The translations under genes and the position numbers were made by a program. A DNA stretch of 64,000 nt from Pedobacter suwonensis (lineage in GTDB: Bacteria; Bacteroidota; Bacteroidia; Sphingobacteriales; Sphingobacteriaceae): NCBI RefSeq assembly GCF_900111825.1, contig NZ_FOJM01000001.1, positions 1 to 64,000 of the forward strand. Reading direction: 5' to 3'. Below, in pieces: positions 8,601 to 17,397 of the stretch. The stretch's first letter is position 1, and each line of letters opens with the position of its first letter. The notes under the pieces are model-generated. The model was not told the origin of the DNA. It made no database searches and saw only the letters and a program-made list of their open reading frames with translations.

Positions 8601-10495
8601 AAGAAAGTGATTACGACAAACTGAAACTGTTTTATCAGCAAAAAGTGCAACAGATCCATATTGTTGGAGAATACGCCCAGAAAATGATCCGCAACTATAA
8701 TGAAGCGCTAAAATTTGTCGACGATTATTTTAAACTAAACTATCCTTCTTTTCTCTCGAAATATTTTCCCGGCAGCAGGCAGGATGAAATAAAACGCAGC
8801 CTTACGCCTGCAAAATTTATGAAATTATTTGGTGCGCTTTCACCAACACAGCTAAAGATCATTAATGATACAAGCAGCCAGTACATCGTTGTAGCTGCCG
8901 GACCCGGAAGTGGCAAAACAAAGTTATTGGTACATAAGTTAGCCTCTTTACTAATGGCTGAGGATGTAAAACATGAGCAATTGTTAATGCTTACATTCTC
9001 GCGTGTAGCGGCAACAGAATTTAAGAAACGGTTGATGGAACTCATTGGTAATGCTGCCCATTATACCGAAATCAAGACTTTCCATTCGTACTGCTTTGAT
9101 CTGTTAGGCAGGGTAGGAAGCCTTACGGCTTCTGAAAATATTATCCAAGCGGCGGTTGACAAAATTAGGGTTGGGGAGATGGAGCCTTTCAGGATTACAA
9201 AATCCGTATTGGTGGTGGATGAGGCTCAGGACATGAATAAAGAAGAGTATGAACTGGTACAAGCCCTGATGCAGCAAAATGAAGATATGCGGGTAATATT
9301 GGTTGGCGATGATGACCAGAACATTTATGGTTTTCGCGGGGCAGATGCCGCCAACATGCAAGCCTTTATTACTGAAAAAGATGCTGTTAAATATGAGCTT
9401 ACGCTAAATTACCGTAGCAAAAACAATATCGTATCGTTAGCCAGCCAGTGGGCAGAAACCATCAGCGGCAGGCTCAAAACTGAACCTTGTTTTGCAAGCC
9501 AACATCAAAACGGACTGATCCATATTATTGAGTATGCCAAAAACCCAATTATCGTTTCCCTGGTTGATAATTTAAGCGCAGCGGAACTTTCCGGATCTAC
9601 CTGTGTGCTTACACATACCAATGAAGAAGCCATGTTACTCTGTGGCCTGCTTTTGCAAAAAGGAGTAAAGGCTCAGCTAATACAGTCAAACGATGGCTTT
9701 AACTTGCAAAATCTTTACGAACTACGCCTTTTCTCTGATATGATCAATGCCTTTTCAGACAGTCCACTGGTAGCAGATGAAGAATGGAGTGAGGCCAGTC
9801 GGCGTTTAATGGGTTATATTGAAACCAGTGCCCAGAAAAACATTGCTATTTCTGCAATACGTAAGTTTGAGGAGGTGAATAATGCTAAAAAATATAAAAG
9901 TGACTGGAAAGCTTTTCTTTTTGAATCTAAAGTAGAAGATTTCGTGGATATTGATGCAGTAGTAGTATATGTTTCTACGATCCATAAAGCCAAAGGTAAA
10001 GAATTTGACAATTTATATCTGTTATTACAGCATTTTAAACCCCTTAATGATGAGTATAAGCGACAATTTTATGTAGCCGTTACCAGAGCTAAAACCAATC
10101 TTAATATATACTATCAAGGCAGTTATCTCCGGCATTTTGTCGCAAACGGACTTATATATGCCAAAGATGATAACCAATACCCTGAGCCGCAACAAATAAC
10201 CATGCATCTTACGCTTAGAGATGTACAGCTTGGTTATTTCGAACATATACAGAATCGCATTAATTCAAGCTTTAGCGGTTTACGTCTGCAGCCGTCAGAT
10301 GAAGGATTAAAAAATGGTCATGGTGAACTCATCGTTAAATATTCACAAAAATTCAAAAACATTCTACAGGAGCGTTTTGACCAGGGATTTAAAATAGCTG
10401 CTGCGAAAATAAATTTTATAGTGTACTGGAAAGACGAGGAGAAACAAAAAGAATCAAAGATCGTGTTGCCATCATTATTGCTGAAAAAAGATTGA
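5687..10495 (+). CDS. Exonuclease-RecQ-UvrD fusion helicase
   Basis: A 1602-residue cytoplasmic DNA-processing protein with three enzymatic modules. Residues 1 to about 170 form a DEDD 3'-5' exonuclease-like domain: FFDIE (Asp8, Glu10), CGHNIVKHD, and PFNDA, where the usual ExoIII His is replaced by Asn. Residues about 260-640 form a RecQ SF2 helicase: Walker A FPTGGGKS near 284-291, VIDEAHCFSSWGQDFR near 388-403, and GRAGRDEQ. A helical linker follows. Residues about 1060-1500 form a UvrD/Rep SF1 helicase: AGPGSGKT near 1070, VVDEAQDM near 1177, GDDDQNIYGFRGA near 1206, STIHKAKGKEFD near 1430 and YVAVTRAK near 1462. Both ATPases look intact. It is probably involved in repair of recombination intermediates or nucleic-acid defence; the latter is inference only. 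Confidence 0.9.
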   Translation: MNNIAFFDIELNASDKQLLDIGCVLSDGQGFHKNHPEEFVDFIRKCDFICGHNIVKHDLAYLQKYFSHAEWGFDKAIDTLLLSPLLFPKLPYHRLLKDDKVQTEERNNPFNDAKKAKDLFYDELRAFKTLDERFKLILYGLLHDQTGFDNFFRYFNYSAPVNKEQLNTNISILFQGKVCKEFELNHFIDTTPVALAYTLALLHCDDRFSITPPWVLKNYPDVERLLFLMRNNPCLRGCDYCRLAHDPILALNNHFSFSGFRKYGDEPLQEDAVRAAIQGESILAVFPTGGGKSITFQVPALMSGENAKALTVVIAPLQSLMKDQVDNLEKKGITEAVTINGLLDPIDRGKAIERIENGYASLLYISPESLRSITIERLLLKRKIARFVIDEAHCFSSWGQDFRVDYLYIGDFIKNLQQKKGLDHTIPVSCFTATAKQNVIEDIRSYFKEKLQLDLKVFRADASRTNLHYRVYQRDNEDEKYNQLRDIIEEKNCPTIVYVSRTKRARNLAHKLTKDGFVAKAYHGKMEKDKKSQNQNAFMRGEVNIMVATSAFGMGVDKSDVGAVIHYDISDSLENYVQEAGRAGRDEQLQADCFVLFSEEDLDKHFILLNQTKISSKEINQIWKAIKELTRSRDKASNSALEIARKAGWDDGISEIETRVTTAIAALEDAGYLKRGQNMPRVFATSILSKNAQEAIERIYASEKFSEDQQKQAVRIIKKLFSSKSKRLSTDEVAESRVDYISDQLGMYKEDVIRAIELMREEKILAHTKDLTAFIKKTESASRSLAIVESFRKQEELLLSQLKNGEGAYYLKEIIEVFFNSGIKDSSLNQLKTIINFWAIKKWINRRNLEHTKNHMQIALLVDKAIFSGKQEKRHLLARMITEYLHRKALALVKSDNNEEEEVLIEFSVQELKEMVKKEQGMFSLQADIDDIEDSLFYLSRIGAIKIEGGFMVVHNKLTIERIEKNNRIQYKESDYDKLKLFYQQKVQQIHIVGEYAQKMIRNYNEALKFVDDYFKLNYPSFLSKYFPGSRQDEIKRSLTPAKFMKLFGALSPTQLKIINDTSSQYIVVAAGPGSGKTKLLVHKLASLLMAEDVKHEQLLMLTFSRVAATEFKKRLMELIGNAAHYTEIKTFHSYCFDLLGRVGSLTASENIIQAAVDKIRVGEMEPFRITKSVLVVDEAQDMNKEEYELVQALMQQNEDMRVILVGDDDQNIYGFRGADAANMQAFITEKDAVKYELTLNYRSKNNIVSLASQWAETISGRLKTEPCFASQHQNGLIHIIEYAKNPIIVSLVDNLSAAELSGSTCVLTHTNEEAMLLCGLLLQKGVKAQLIQSNDGFNLQNLYELRLFSDMINAFSDSPLVADEEWSEASRRLMGYIETSAQKNIAISAIRKFEEVNNAKKYKSDWKAFLFESKVEDFVDIDAVVVYVSTIHKAKGKEFDNLYLLLQHFKPLNDEYKRQFYVAVTRAKTNLNIYYQGSYLRHFVANGLIYAKDDNQYPEPQQITMHLTLRDVQLGYFEHIQNRINSSFSGLRLQPSDEGLKNGHGELIVKYSQKFKNILQERFDQGFKIAAAKINFIVYWKDEEKQKESKIVLPSLLLKKD

Positions 10496-10605
10496 GGTTT
10501 AAATAAGAATACGCCATAACAAGCAATATAATATTGTCTTATAATTAATATTATGTTAAGTTAAATATTGCAATAGTACCCTATCGACTTAAATTTCAAA
10601 CTCTT

Positions 10606-11751
10606 CTATAATTCCTGAAGTCTGCGGTTAAGTTCCTGCACTCTGTTTGTTGCTCCTTTTTTATTATAGATATCGATCAGCAACTGCACGGTTTTTCTAT
10701 CGTTCGGATTAATTTCGTTTGCGCGCTGCAAAGCAAACTGGGCACGGTTAATTAAACCTTTATATTTTTCGGTTTTGTCTGCGTCGCTTTTACGCAGCGT
10801 TTCATTTGCAGTATTGATATAGGCCAGACTTAATTGGTACAAGGCGTCAAAATAATTCTGATCGGTAGACAATGCTTTATCATATGCTAAAATTGCGGTA
10901 GCGTTATTGCCGCCAATCTGCTGCAGGTATCCATAAAGGAAATAAAGTAACTTATTGCCTTTTTCTACCTTTAAATTGCTTTCGATCAGTCCCTGTGCTT
11001 TACTATAATTTTCGGTATCCAGCAACAGGTTGATATAGTCGTTGGTTAAAAAACGGTTAAACGGATTAAGTGCTAATCCTTCTTCAAGTGTTTTAATGGC
11101 GGTTTCAGTTTCCGATTTAACAACATACATCTGTGCCATTTTTTGAAAAACTGATGGATTTTTGATTCCGTTTTCTTTCGCACGTTTAAAATAAGTTAAA
11201 GCTTCATCGTAAGCCTGGATGTTTAAGGCGCAAATGGCGGTATTCAGTGCCAAGGTGGTATCAGCAGGGAAATTATCGCCTACATCCTTCAAATCTGCAA
11301 ATGCCTCCTTAAAATCGTTGTTGAAAAAAGCCTCATTGCCCTTTTCTTGTTTTTTGATCAGGATATTGTGGTTGGAAGCCTTAATCAGGCCTGAATTGTC
11401 ATCGTATCGGTCGAGCGATTTTGCCTTTGCAACAGCATCAATCGCATTATCATAATACTTATTGGCATTATTCGGATCAGTATCTATTAAACTCGCGAAA
11501 GACATCAGATAAGATTTGATCGACCAGGTTTCCGCCCATTTTTTTGTTTTATTATCTTTTTCTGCAGATTCAATAGCTTTTAAACCTTCGTTAATAATAG
11601 CCAATTGCTTTTTTTCATTTTCTTTATTGGCGATAGATGCCTGCAATTTACCTACAGCGTTTCGGGCAATCAGGATCTGACTTTTTTGGGCAACGGCATT
11701 AAAAGAGACGAAAATTAAGACAATCAATGATATTTTAAAGCAATTTTGCAT
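10606..11751 (-). CDS. Secreted TPR-repeat protein
   Basis: A 381-residue protein with a cleavable signal peptide (LIVLIFVSFNAVAQ, cleavage after AVA near residue 21) and tetratricopeptide repeats over most of the mature part, for example DTTLALNTAICALNIQAYDE and EALTYFKRAKENGIKNPSVF. It probably acts as a periplasmic or outer-membrane-associated scaffold. It is related to the next upstream gene (11849-12937): both begin the mature chain with AQKS, share the spacing of an N-terminal helical region of about 120 residues, and end in TPR units. This suggests an old tandem duplication. A terminator lies between the two genes, so it probably has its own promoter. The partner is unknown. Confidence 0.82.
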   Translation of the reverse strand: MQNCFKISLIVLIFVSFNAVAQKSQILIARNAVGKLQASIANKENEKKQLAIINEGLKAIESAEKDNKTKKWAETWSIKSYLMSFASLIDTDPNNANKYYDNAIDAVAKAKSLDRYDDNSGLIKASNHNILIKKQEKGNEAFFNNDFKEAFADLKDVGDNFPADTTLALNTAICALNIQAYDEALTYFKRAKENGIKNPSVFQKMAQMYVVKSETETAIKTLEEGLALNPFNRFLTNDYINLLLDTENYSKAQGLIESNLKVEKGNKLLYFLYGYLQQIGGNNATAILAYDKALSTDQNYFDALYQLSLAYINTANETLRKSDADKTEKYKGLINRAQFALQRANEINPNDRKTVQLLIDIYNKKGATNRVQELNRRLQEL

Positions 11752-11800
11752 AAGCTAGATATGTAGTAAACCGTAATAAACCATAAAAATAAACATAAAA

Positions 11801-11833
11801 AAAAGAGCCCCGAAATTTCAGGGCTCTTTTTTT
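11801..11833 (-). terminator. Rho-independent terminator after TPR gene
   Basis: Stem AAAAGAGCCC / GGGCTCTTTT with a T-run on the minus strand, 16 bp beyond the stop of the gene at 11849-12937. It also has a T-run on the plus strand, but no plus-strand gene enters it. Confidence 0.85.
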
Positions 11834-11848
11834 AGATCGGTATCAGAA

Positions 11849-12937
11849 TTATTCTTTAGGCAAAGCGTCTAAACGTTTTTTGATATCTTCGTAATTTTTA
11901 GTATCGTTTCTGAAAGCATAGATGGTTTTCAACGTTTCCAAAGCCCCTTGATTTTTAGCATCAATTTCTAAAGCTTTTTTGTAAAACGGAAGAGATTTAT
12001 CCAACAAAGCATTCATTTTACCCGTTACTTCGTTAAATTCTTTCACCTTTTTGGAGTCGATCTTATTTCTGTCGGCTTGTAATTTTAATGCCTGACTGAA
12101 ATAGATATTACCTAATAAAACCTGATAACTGGCATTGTTTGGCTCCTTAGCAGCCAATGCTGTTAACATCTGCTCAGATTTTGCTGCGTCACCCCTATCA
12201 ATATAAATCTGGGTTTCAGTTTTGATCCAGTCAGTATTTTCAGGAAATTTTGCAGTAGCTTCCTTAATTAGCGCTAATGCGGCAGTAGTATCTTTTTGCT
12301 TACTTAAAGTAGCATTCAGTATCTCAGAATATAAATCTTTAGATTGAGGTGAATTTAAAGAGATCACTTTTTTAAACTGAGTAATCATCGCCGGATAATC
12401 CTCTATATTTCTCGCTGCAATACCAGCGTTCAGATACATCGCAGTATCTTGTGGGTTAATCACAGTTGCAGCCACAAATTTCTCGTAAGCAGTTTTGTAA
12501 TCTTTTTTATTATAGGCAATTACACCAGCATTTCTGACAGCGTTGCTAACATTGGTTTCTGCTAAGCTGATGTTATCTTTTTCATTACCCTTGGTGTCTA
12601 ATTTCTTTGCTTCAACAATTGCATCCTGGGCAATTTTTAAATTCGCATCAGCATTTGCAGCACTGGTAGAATCCAAAATTGCTGCAGAGGAAGCAAATAG
12701 TGCACGGTATGACCATGCTTCAGGCATTACTTTAGATTTCTCATCAGCAATAGCTTTATCTGTATGGGCTAAACCTTTTGCCAAAGCTTCAAGTTTCTTC
12801 GCTAGTGGAGTTGTTGCACTGGAATTGGTGATCTGGAACAAATTCCAATCGTTTTTTGCGGCATTAACTTCACTTTTCTGAGCAAATGCAGCGCTTACCG
12901 CACCTGCTAAAACTATACTTAGAAATACTTTTTTCAT
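11849..12937 (-). CDS. Secreted TPR-repeat protein
   Basis: A 362-residue protein with a clear signal peptide (MKKVFLSIVLAGAVSAAFAQ, cleavage after AFA) and a mature chain of helical repeats. TPR-like units are visible, such as AYNKKDYKTAYEKFVAATVI, NPQDTAMYLNAGIAARNIED and the C-terminal LPFYKKALEIDAKNQGALET. No enzymatic motif is seen. It sits 27 bp downstream of gyrA on the same strand, so it could be read from the gyrA transcript, and is followed by a strong terminator. The paralogous gene downstream (10606-11751) shares layout. It likely scaffolds an envelope complex; the role is unknown. Confidence 0.83.
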   Translation of the reverse strand: MKKVFLSIVLAGAVSAAFAQKSEVNAAKNDWNLFQITNSSATTPLAKKLEALAKGLAHTDKAIADEKSKVMPEAWSYRALFASSAAILDSTSAANADANLKIAQDAIVEAKKLDTKGNEKDNISLAETNVSNAVRNAGVIAYNKKDYKTAYEKFVAATVINPQDTAMYLNAGIAARNIEDYPAMITQFKKVISLNSPQSKDLYSEILNATLSKQKDTTAALALIKEATAKFPENTDWIKTETQIYIDRGDAAKSEQMLTALAAKEPNNASYQVLLGNIYFSQALKLQADRNKIDSKKVKEFNEVTGKMNALLDKSLPFYKKALEIDAKNQGALETLKTIYAFRNDTKNYEDIKKRLDALPKE

Positions 12938-12964
12938 AATTTTTATGCTAATCTTATTTTTAGT

Positions 12965-15568
12965 TTAATTTTCTTCTTCTTCCGCTTCGTTATCTGATTC
13001 CCCCTCTTCTTCTTCAGTCTCAGCATCATCAGTTTCAGGTGAAGTATCCGCTTCCAGCTCTTCGCCGTCTGTAACTACCACATCAGTTAAATCTACTGTT
13101 TCTTCTTCATCTTCCTCATGGTCGATTTTTGTTACTGAAGCAATCTCGTCATCACCTTTTAGTGAGATTAAACGAACCCCTTGTGTGGCGCGTCCCATTA
13201 CCCTCAATGCTGAAACCGGAATTCTGATGACAATTCCTGAGCGGTTAATGATCATCAGATCTTCGCTATCAGTAACGTCTTTTATAGAAACCAATTGTCC
13301 GGTTTTTTCAGTAACGTTAATCGTTTTTACCCCTTTACCACCACGGTTGGTTACACGGTAATCTTCAATATCGGTACGTTTACCATATCCTTTTTCTGAT
13401 ACTACTAACACCGTAACCTCAGGATTGTTTACAGCAATCATGCCAACAACTTCATCCTGATCGTGCGCAAGCCTTACACCACGTACACCTGTAGCGGTTC
13501 TACCCATCGGACGAACGGTTTTTTCGTTGAAACGGATGGCCCTGCCTGAACGCAATGCCATTACAATTTCGCTTTCGCCATTGGTTAAACAAGCCTCTAA
13601 CAAGATATCGCCCTCGTTAATGGTAATGGCATTGATACCATTGACACGCGGACGTGAATATGCTTCAAGAGAAGTTTTCTTAATGGTACCTTTTTTAGTA
13701 CACATAATGATGAAATTGTTCTCTAAATATTCCTGGTCTTTAAGGTTTTTAACTTTGATATAAGCTTTGATTTTCTCTTCTTTCGGAATATTAATGATAT
13801 TCTGTATCGCTCTTCCCTTACTGGTTCTTGAACCTTCCGGAATTTCGTATACCCTCAGCCAGAAACACCTTCCGGCTTCGGTAAAGAATAACATATAATT
13901 GTGGTTGGTGGCCACCAGCATGTGCTCAATAAAGTCTTCATTTCTTGAGGTACTGCCTTTAGAACCTTTTCCGCCCCTGCCCTGTGCTTTAAATTCGCTT
14001 GCCGGCGTGCGTTTAACATAACCTTCATGAGATATGGTAATCACCACTTCTTCATCATCGATGAAATCTTCCATGCTCATATCTTCAGCCGAGTGAACGA
14101 TGGTGGTTTTACGCTCATCGCCAAACTTCTGTTTTACTTCTTCCAGCTCGTCTTTAATGATTTTCATCCTTAAACCTTCATCTGCCAGGATAGATTTCAA
14201 ATATTCGATGGTTTTCATCAGTTCGGCATATTCTTCTTTGATCTTATCACGCTCTAGTCCGGTTAAACGGCGTAAAGTCATATCAAGAATAGCACGTGCC
14301 TGAAGGTCGCTCAGCCCGAATTTCTCCATCAGGCCTAAACGGGCCTCATCTGGTGTTTCGGAAGCACGGATTAATTTAATTACTTCATCTAAATGATCCA
14401 AAGCAATTAAATAACCCTCTAAAATATGTGCCCGTTTTTCAGCCTCAGCCAGCTCGTATTTGGTACGGCGAACGATTACATCATGGCGGTGATCCACAAA
14501 ATGTACAATCAAATCCTTAAGATTCAACATCTGTGGACGTCCCTTTACCAATGCAATATTATTTACGCTGAAAGAGGTTTGTAAGGCCGTATATTTATAT
14601 AGGTTGTTTAAAACGATTGAGGCATTGGCATCGCGTTTAATTTCGTACACGATACGGATACCATCTTTGTTCGATTCGTCTTTAATGTTGGCAATGCCCT
14701 CCAGTTTTTTCTCGCCTACCAATTCAGCAGTACGCTCAATCATCTGGGCTTTGTTTACCTGGTAAGGAATTTCGGTAACAATAATCACCTCGCGGTCTTT
14801 AATGCTTTCTATTTCGGCTTTTGCACGCATTACAATACGTCCGCGGCCGGTTTCGAACGCTTCTTTAACGCCGGTATATCCATAAATGATACCGCCGGTA
14901 GGGAAATCAGGAGCTTTTACAAACTTCATTAATTCCTCTATGGTAATATCTCTATTGTCAATATAATTTACCACCCCATCAATTACTTCTGTTAAATTGT
15001 GTGGTGCCATATTAGTGGCCATACCTACGGCAATACCAGAAGATCCGTTAACCAATAAGTTAGGGATTTTTGCAGGTAAAACAGTTGGTTCTTGTAGCGT
15101 ATCATCAAAGTTTAACTGGAAATCTACCGTATCTTTGTTAATATCGGCAAGCATTTCTTCAGCGATTTTCGAAAAACGCGCCTCCGTATAACGCATTGCC
15201 GCCGGAGAATCGCCGTCAATGTGGCCAAAGTTTCCCTGACCATCTACCATAGGATAGCGCAAGCTCCAATCCTGAGCCATACGTACCATGGTAAAATATA
15301 CTGATGCATCACCATGTGGGTGATACTTACCCAGAACCTCCCCTACAATACGGGCAGATTTTTTATGTGGTTTATTGCTGGTTACACCAAGATCAAGCAT
15401 ACCATATAAAACCCGGCGGTGTACCGGTTTTAATCCATCGCGTACATCAGGCAATGCCCTTGATACGATAACCGACATTGAATAATCAATGTAGGCCGAT
15501 TTCATCTGCTCTTCTATGTTAATTGGAATGATTTTGTCGTTCTGCTGATTCTCTAAATCTTCTGCCAT
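12965..15568 (-). CDS. gyrA: DNA gyrase subunit A
   Basis: Breakage-reunion subunit of gyrase, which introduces negative supercoils with GyrB. The 867-residue protein has the winged-helix core with the active-site Tyr127 in [28 protein letters not shown], and a C-terminal beta-pinwheel with the GyrA-box-like NRGGKG. It ends in a highly acidic tail of about 55 residues. The quinolone-resistance-determining region reads [17 protein letters not shown]: positions matching E. coli Ser83 and Asp87 are Ala88 and Phe92. The start is ATG and the length is normal for Bacteroidota. A secreted TPR gene follows after 27 bp. No gyrB is in the window. Confidence 0.97.
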   Translation of the reverse strand: MAEDLENQQNDKIIPINIEEQMKSAYIDYSMSVIVSRALPDVRDGLKPVHRRVLYGMLDLGVTSNKPHKKSARIVGEVLGKYHPHGDASVYFTMVRMAQDWSLRYPMVDGQGNFGHIDGDSPAAMRYTEARFSKIAEEMLADINKDTVDFQLNFDDTLQEPTVLPAKIPNLLVNGSSGIAVGMATNMAPHNLTEVIDGVVNYIDNRDITIEELMKFVKAPDFPTGGIIYGYTGVKEAFETGRGRIVMRAKAEIESIKDREVIIVTEIPYQVNKAQMIERTAELVGEKKLEGIANIKDESNKDGIRIVYEIKRDANASIVLNNLYKYTALQTSFSVNNIALVKGRPQMLNLKDLIVHFVDHRHDVIVRRTKYELAEAEKRAHILEGYLIALDHLDEVIKLIRASETPDEARLGLMEKFGLSDLQARAILDMTLRRLTGLERDKIKEEYAELMKTIEYLKSILADEGLRMKIIKDELEEVKQKFGDERKTTIVHSAEDMSMEDFIDDEEVVITISHEGYVKRTPASEFKAQGRGGKGSKGSTSRNEDFIEHMLVATNHNYMLFFTEAGRCFWLRVYEIPEGSRTSKGRAIQNIINIPKEEKIKAYIKVKNLKDQEYLENNFIIMCTKKGTIKKTSLEAYSRPRVNGINAITINEGDILLEACLTNGESEIVMALRSGRAIRFNEKTVRPMGRTATGVRGVRLAHDQDEVVGMIAVNNPEVTVLVVSEKGYGKRTDIEDYRVTNRGGKGVKTINVTEKTGQLVSIKDVTDSEDLMIINRSGIVIRIPVSALRVMGRATQGVRLISLKGDDEIASVTKIDHEEDEEETVDLTDVVVTDGEELEADTSPETDDAETEEEEGESDNEAEEEEN

Positions 15569-15984
15569 AAATTATTATTCTCGCTACTTGAAACGATATT
15601 AAAAAAGGGTGTTATTATAACCTTGCGAATTTAGCAAAATTTAGCCGGATTAAGGCATTGTGGAAAATTTTTGACCGTTGCCATAGGTTTTTTACTCTCG
15701 GCCGGATTTTAAGTTATTGAAGGCCAGTTTAAGGGTTTTTAATCTAAAACCTGTCAGGTTTTGAAATCTGACAGGTTTGCCTGCTTGGATTGATGACTTT
15801 TTTTGAAAATGTAGGGTGCTGTTTTAGCGGCGGTCTGCAGTCCTGCTACCACTTCATGTCCTCGCTCGTAGCTCGCTGTGGGCTATCCGCTATATCAGGT
15901 TTATAAACAGTGATTGTGTATGATATGCTGATTTAGACCGCTCAGTTTTCTGGAACTAAAATTTACATTCTTAAGTAATTCTGA
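15569..15984. other. Divergent gyrA / exporter intergenic region
   Basis: About 416 bp without a gene, between divergent gyrA and the Tet-like exporter. It must hold the gyrA promoter, but no convincing -33/-7 pair was found for it. It contains one hairpin repeat (15747-15778) and, around 15840-15900, a GC-richer stretch with CTCGCTCGTAGCTCGCTGTG of unknown meaning. Confidence 0.5.
15747..15778. repeat. Extragenic hairpin AAACCTGTCAG
   Basis: Perfect 11-bp inverted repeat AAACCTGTCAG / CTGACAGGTTT with a 10-base loop. It lies between divergent genes, so it does not terminate either of them. It resembles a repetitive extragenic palindrome; only one copy is seen in this window. Confidence 0.65.
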
Positions 15985-15992
15985 TACTTTTG
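15985..15992 (+). promoter_or_regulatory. -7 promoter element of Tet-like exporter
   Basis: TACTTTTG matches TAnnTTTG exactly, 18 bases before the ATG at 16011. It overlaps a TTG at 15990 that would otherwise extend the ORF, ruling that start out. No clear -33 TTG at the preferred distance. Confidence 0.6.
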
Positions 15993-16010
15993 TTTTTCAA
16001 CCTTTTAAAG

Positions 16011-17222
16011 ATGGCAAACAATAAGAAATCTGCAATGAGTTTCATTATGGTCACCCTCCTGATTGATTTTACAGGTTTTGGGATCATTATCCCTGTGTTA
16101 CCGAAGCTTATACAGGATTTGACCGGCAGCGGTTTCGGTTTGGCCGCAGAATACGGGGGCTGGCTTACACTGGCCTATGCATCAGTACAGTTTATAAGCG
16201 CTCCAATTATCGGTTCATTGAGCGATCGTTACGGAAGAAGACCCGTATTATTAAGCTCTTTGTTTGGTTTAGGTATCGATTATATCTTTTTGGCCTTCGC
16301 TCCTTCCATTATATGGTTGTTCGTAGGACGTATCATTGCAGGTATCACAGGTGCCAGTTTTACTACCGCCCAGGCATACATTGCCGATGTTTCAGCTCCC
16401 GAAAAACGGGCACAGAATTTTGGGCTGGTTGGCGCTGCATTCGGTGTTGGTTTTATTTTAGGTCCCGTTTTAGGTGGTATTTTTAGCCATTTCGGCACCC
16501 GGGTACCATTTATGATCGCTGCAGGCTTGTCCTTAGTGAACTGGCTTTATGGTTATTTTATATTACCTGAATCTTTGCCGGTAGAGAAACGCAGGGCTTT
16601 CGACTGGAAAAGGGCCAACCCCATTGGCTCATTACGGAGTATCGGTAAATATCCGGCATTGGCAGGCTTAATGGCTACCTTATTTTTGCTGTATTTTTCC
16701 AGTCATTCGGTTCAATCCAACTGGACATTTTATACCATGGAGAAATTTAACTGGGATGCGGCATGGGTGGGTTATTCATTAGGCTTTGTGGGGTTAGTTA
16801 TCGGAATTGTACAGGGTGGATTAATCAGGATAATTTTACCAAAAATAGGAGAAAAGAAAGCAGTTTACTTCGGTCTTATTTTATATGTAATCGGCTTTGT
16901 AGCCTTTGCTTTTGCATCTAAAGGCTGGATGATGTTTGCGTTTATGCTTCCTTACGGTTTGGCCGGAATTGGCGGACCTGCCATGCAAGGACTGATTTCT
17001 AATCAGGTGCCTGCCAATGCGCAAGGTGAAATGCAAGGTGTTTTAACAGGTTTACAAAGTTTGGCAGCCATATTTGCGCCCTGGGTAATGACACATATAT
17101 TTGCGTATTTTATAGAAGGGAAAGCACCGGTTTATTTCCCCGGGGCACCGTTCATATTAAGCGCGGTGTTAACGCTAATTGGGTTGTTTATTTGTTTGAG
17201 AAGTTTGAAGAAATATCATTAA
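16011..17222 (+). CDS. MFS exporter, TCR/Tet-like
   Basis: A 403-residue inner-membrane proton antiporter of the DHA1 drug-efflux branch. Loop 2-3 carries GSLSDRYGRRP (about 68-78), and membrane segment 5 carries the antiporter motif C-like GAAFGVGFILGPVLGG (about 142-157). Twelve hydrophobic segments are evident. The N-terminus (LIDFTGFGIIIPVLP) is typical of TetA-type proteins. Family members include tetracycline exporters, but many chromosomal Bacteroidota homologues have unknown substrates, so resistance should not be assumed. The ATG at 16011 is chosen because the upstream TTG lies inside the promoter element. It appears to be monocistronic and is followed by a repeat hairpin. Confidence 0.88.
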   Translation: MANNKKSAMSFIMVTLLIDFTGFGIIIPVLPKLIQDLTGSGFGLAAEYGGWLTLAYASVQFISAPIIGSLSDRYGRRPVLLSSLFGLGIDYIFLAFAPSIIWLFVGRIIAGITGASFTTAQAYIADVSAPEKRAQNFGLVGAAFGVGFILGPVLGGIFSHFGTRVPFMIAAGLSLVNWLYGYFILPESLPVEKRRAFDWKRANPIGSLRSIGKYPALAGLMATLFLLYFSSHSVQSNWTFYTMEKFNWDAAWVGYSLGFVGLVIGIVQGGLIRIILPKIGEKKAVYFGLILYVIGFVAFAFASKGWMMFAFMLPYGLAGIGGPAMQGLISNQVPANAQGEMQGVLTGLQSLAAIFAPWVMTHIFAYFIEGKAPVYFPGAPFILSAVLTLIGLFICLRSLKKYH

Positions 17223-17255
17223 TTCCAAATGAGGCTGTATCTCTACAATAAAAGT

Positions 17256-17373
17256 CGTCATCTCCTGAAGCGCAGTCCCGAATTTTCGGGAGAGAGATCT
17301 ACCTCCTAGATAGATTTAGCTTCGCTGAGCACTTCGTGGTTCTCGACTTCGTTACACTCCGCTCGAAATGACG
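17256..17373. repeat. Extragenic repeat (CGTCAT...ATGACG), copy A
   Basis: Element opening with CGTCATCTC and closing with CGCTCGAAATGACG, with an inner hairpin TCCCGAA-TT-TTCGGGA at 17277-17292 and a central GAGAGATCTACC. It lies between convergent genes (exporter and PhoH). Related copies occur at 29192-29290 and around the IS at 54-55.5 kb; a fragment is at about 47205-47240. Confidence 0.7.
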
Positions 17374-17397
17374 ATCATTTGGTTGGGAGTAGAAATA

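Noticed and set aside
12543..14303. Plus-strand ORFs opposite the TPR gene and gyrA
   Set aside because: They are in antisense frames of strongly recognised genes, with low-complexity Ser/Leu-rich translations and no own promoters.
15990..16010. TTG start extending the Tet-like exporter by seven residues
   Set aside because: The codon overlaps an exact -7 promoter element, so it would not be transcribed; the ATG at 16011 is used.
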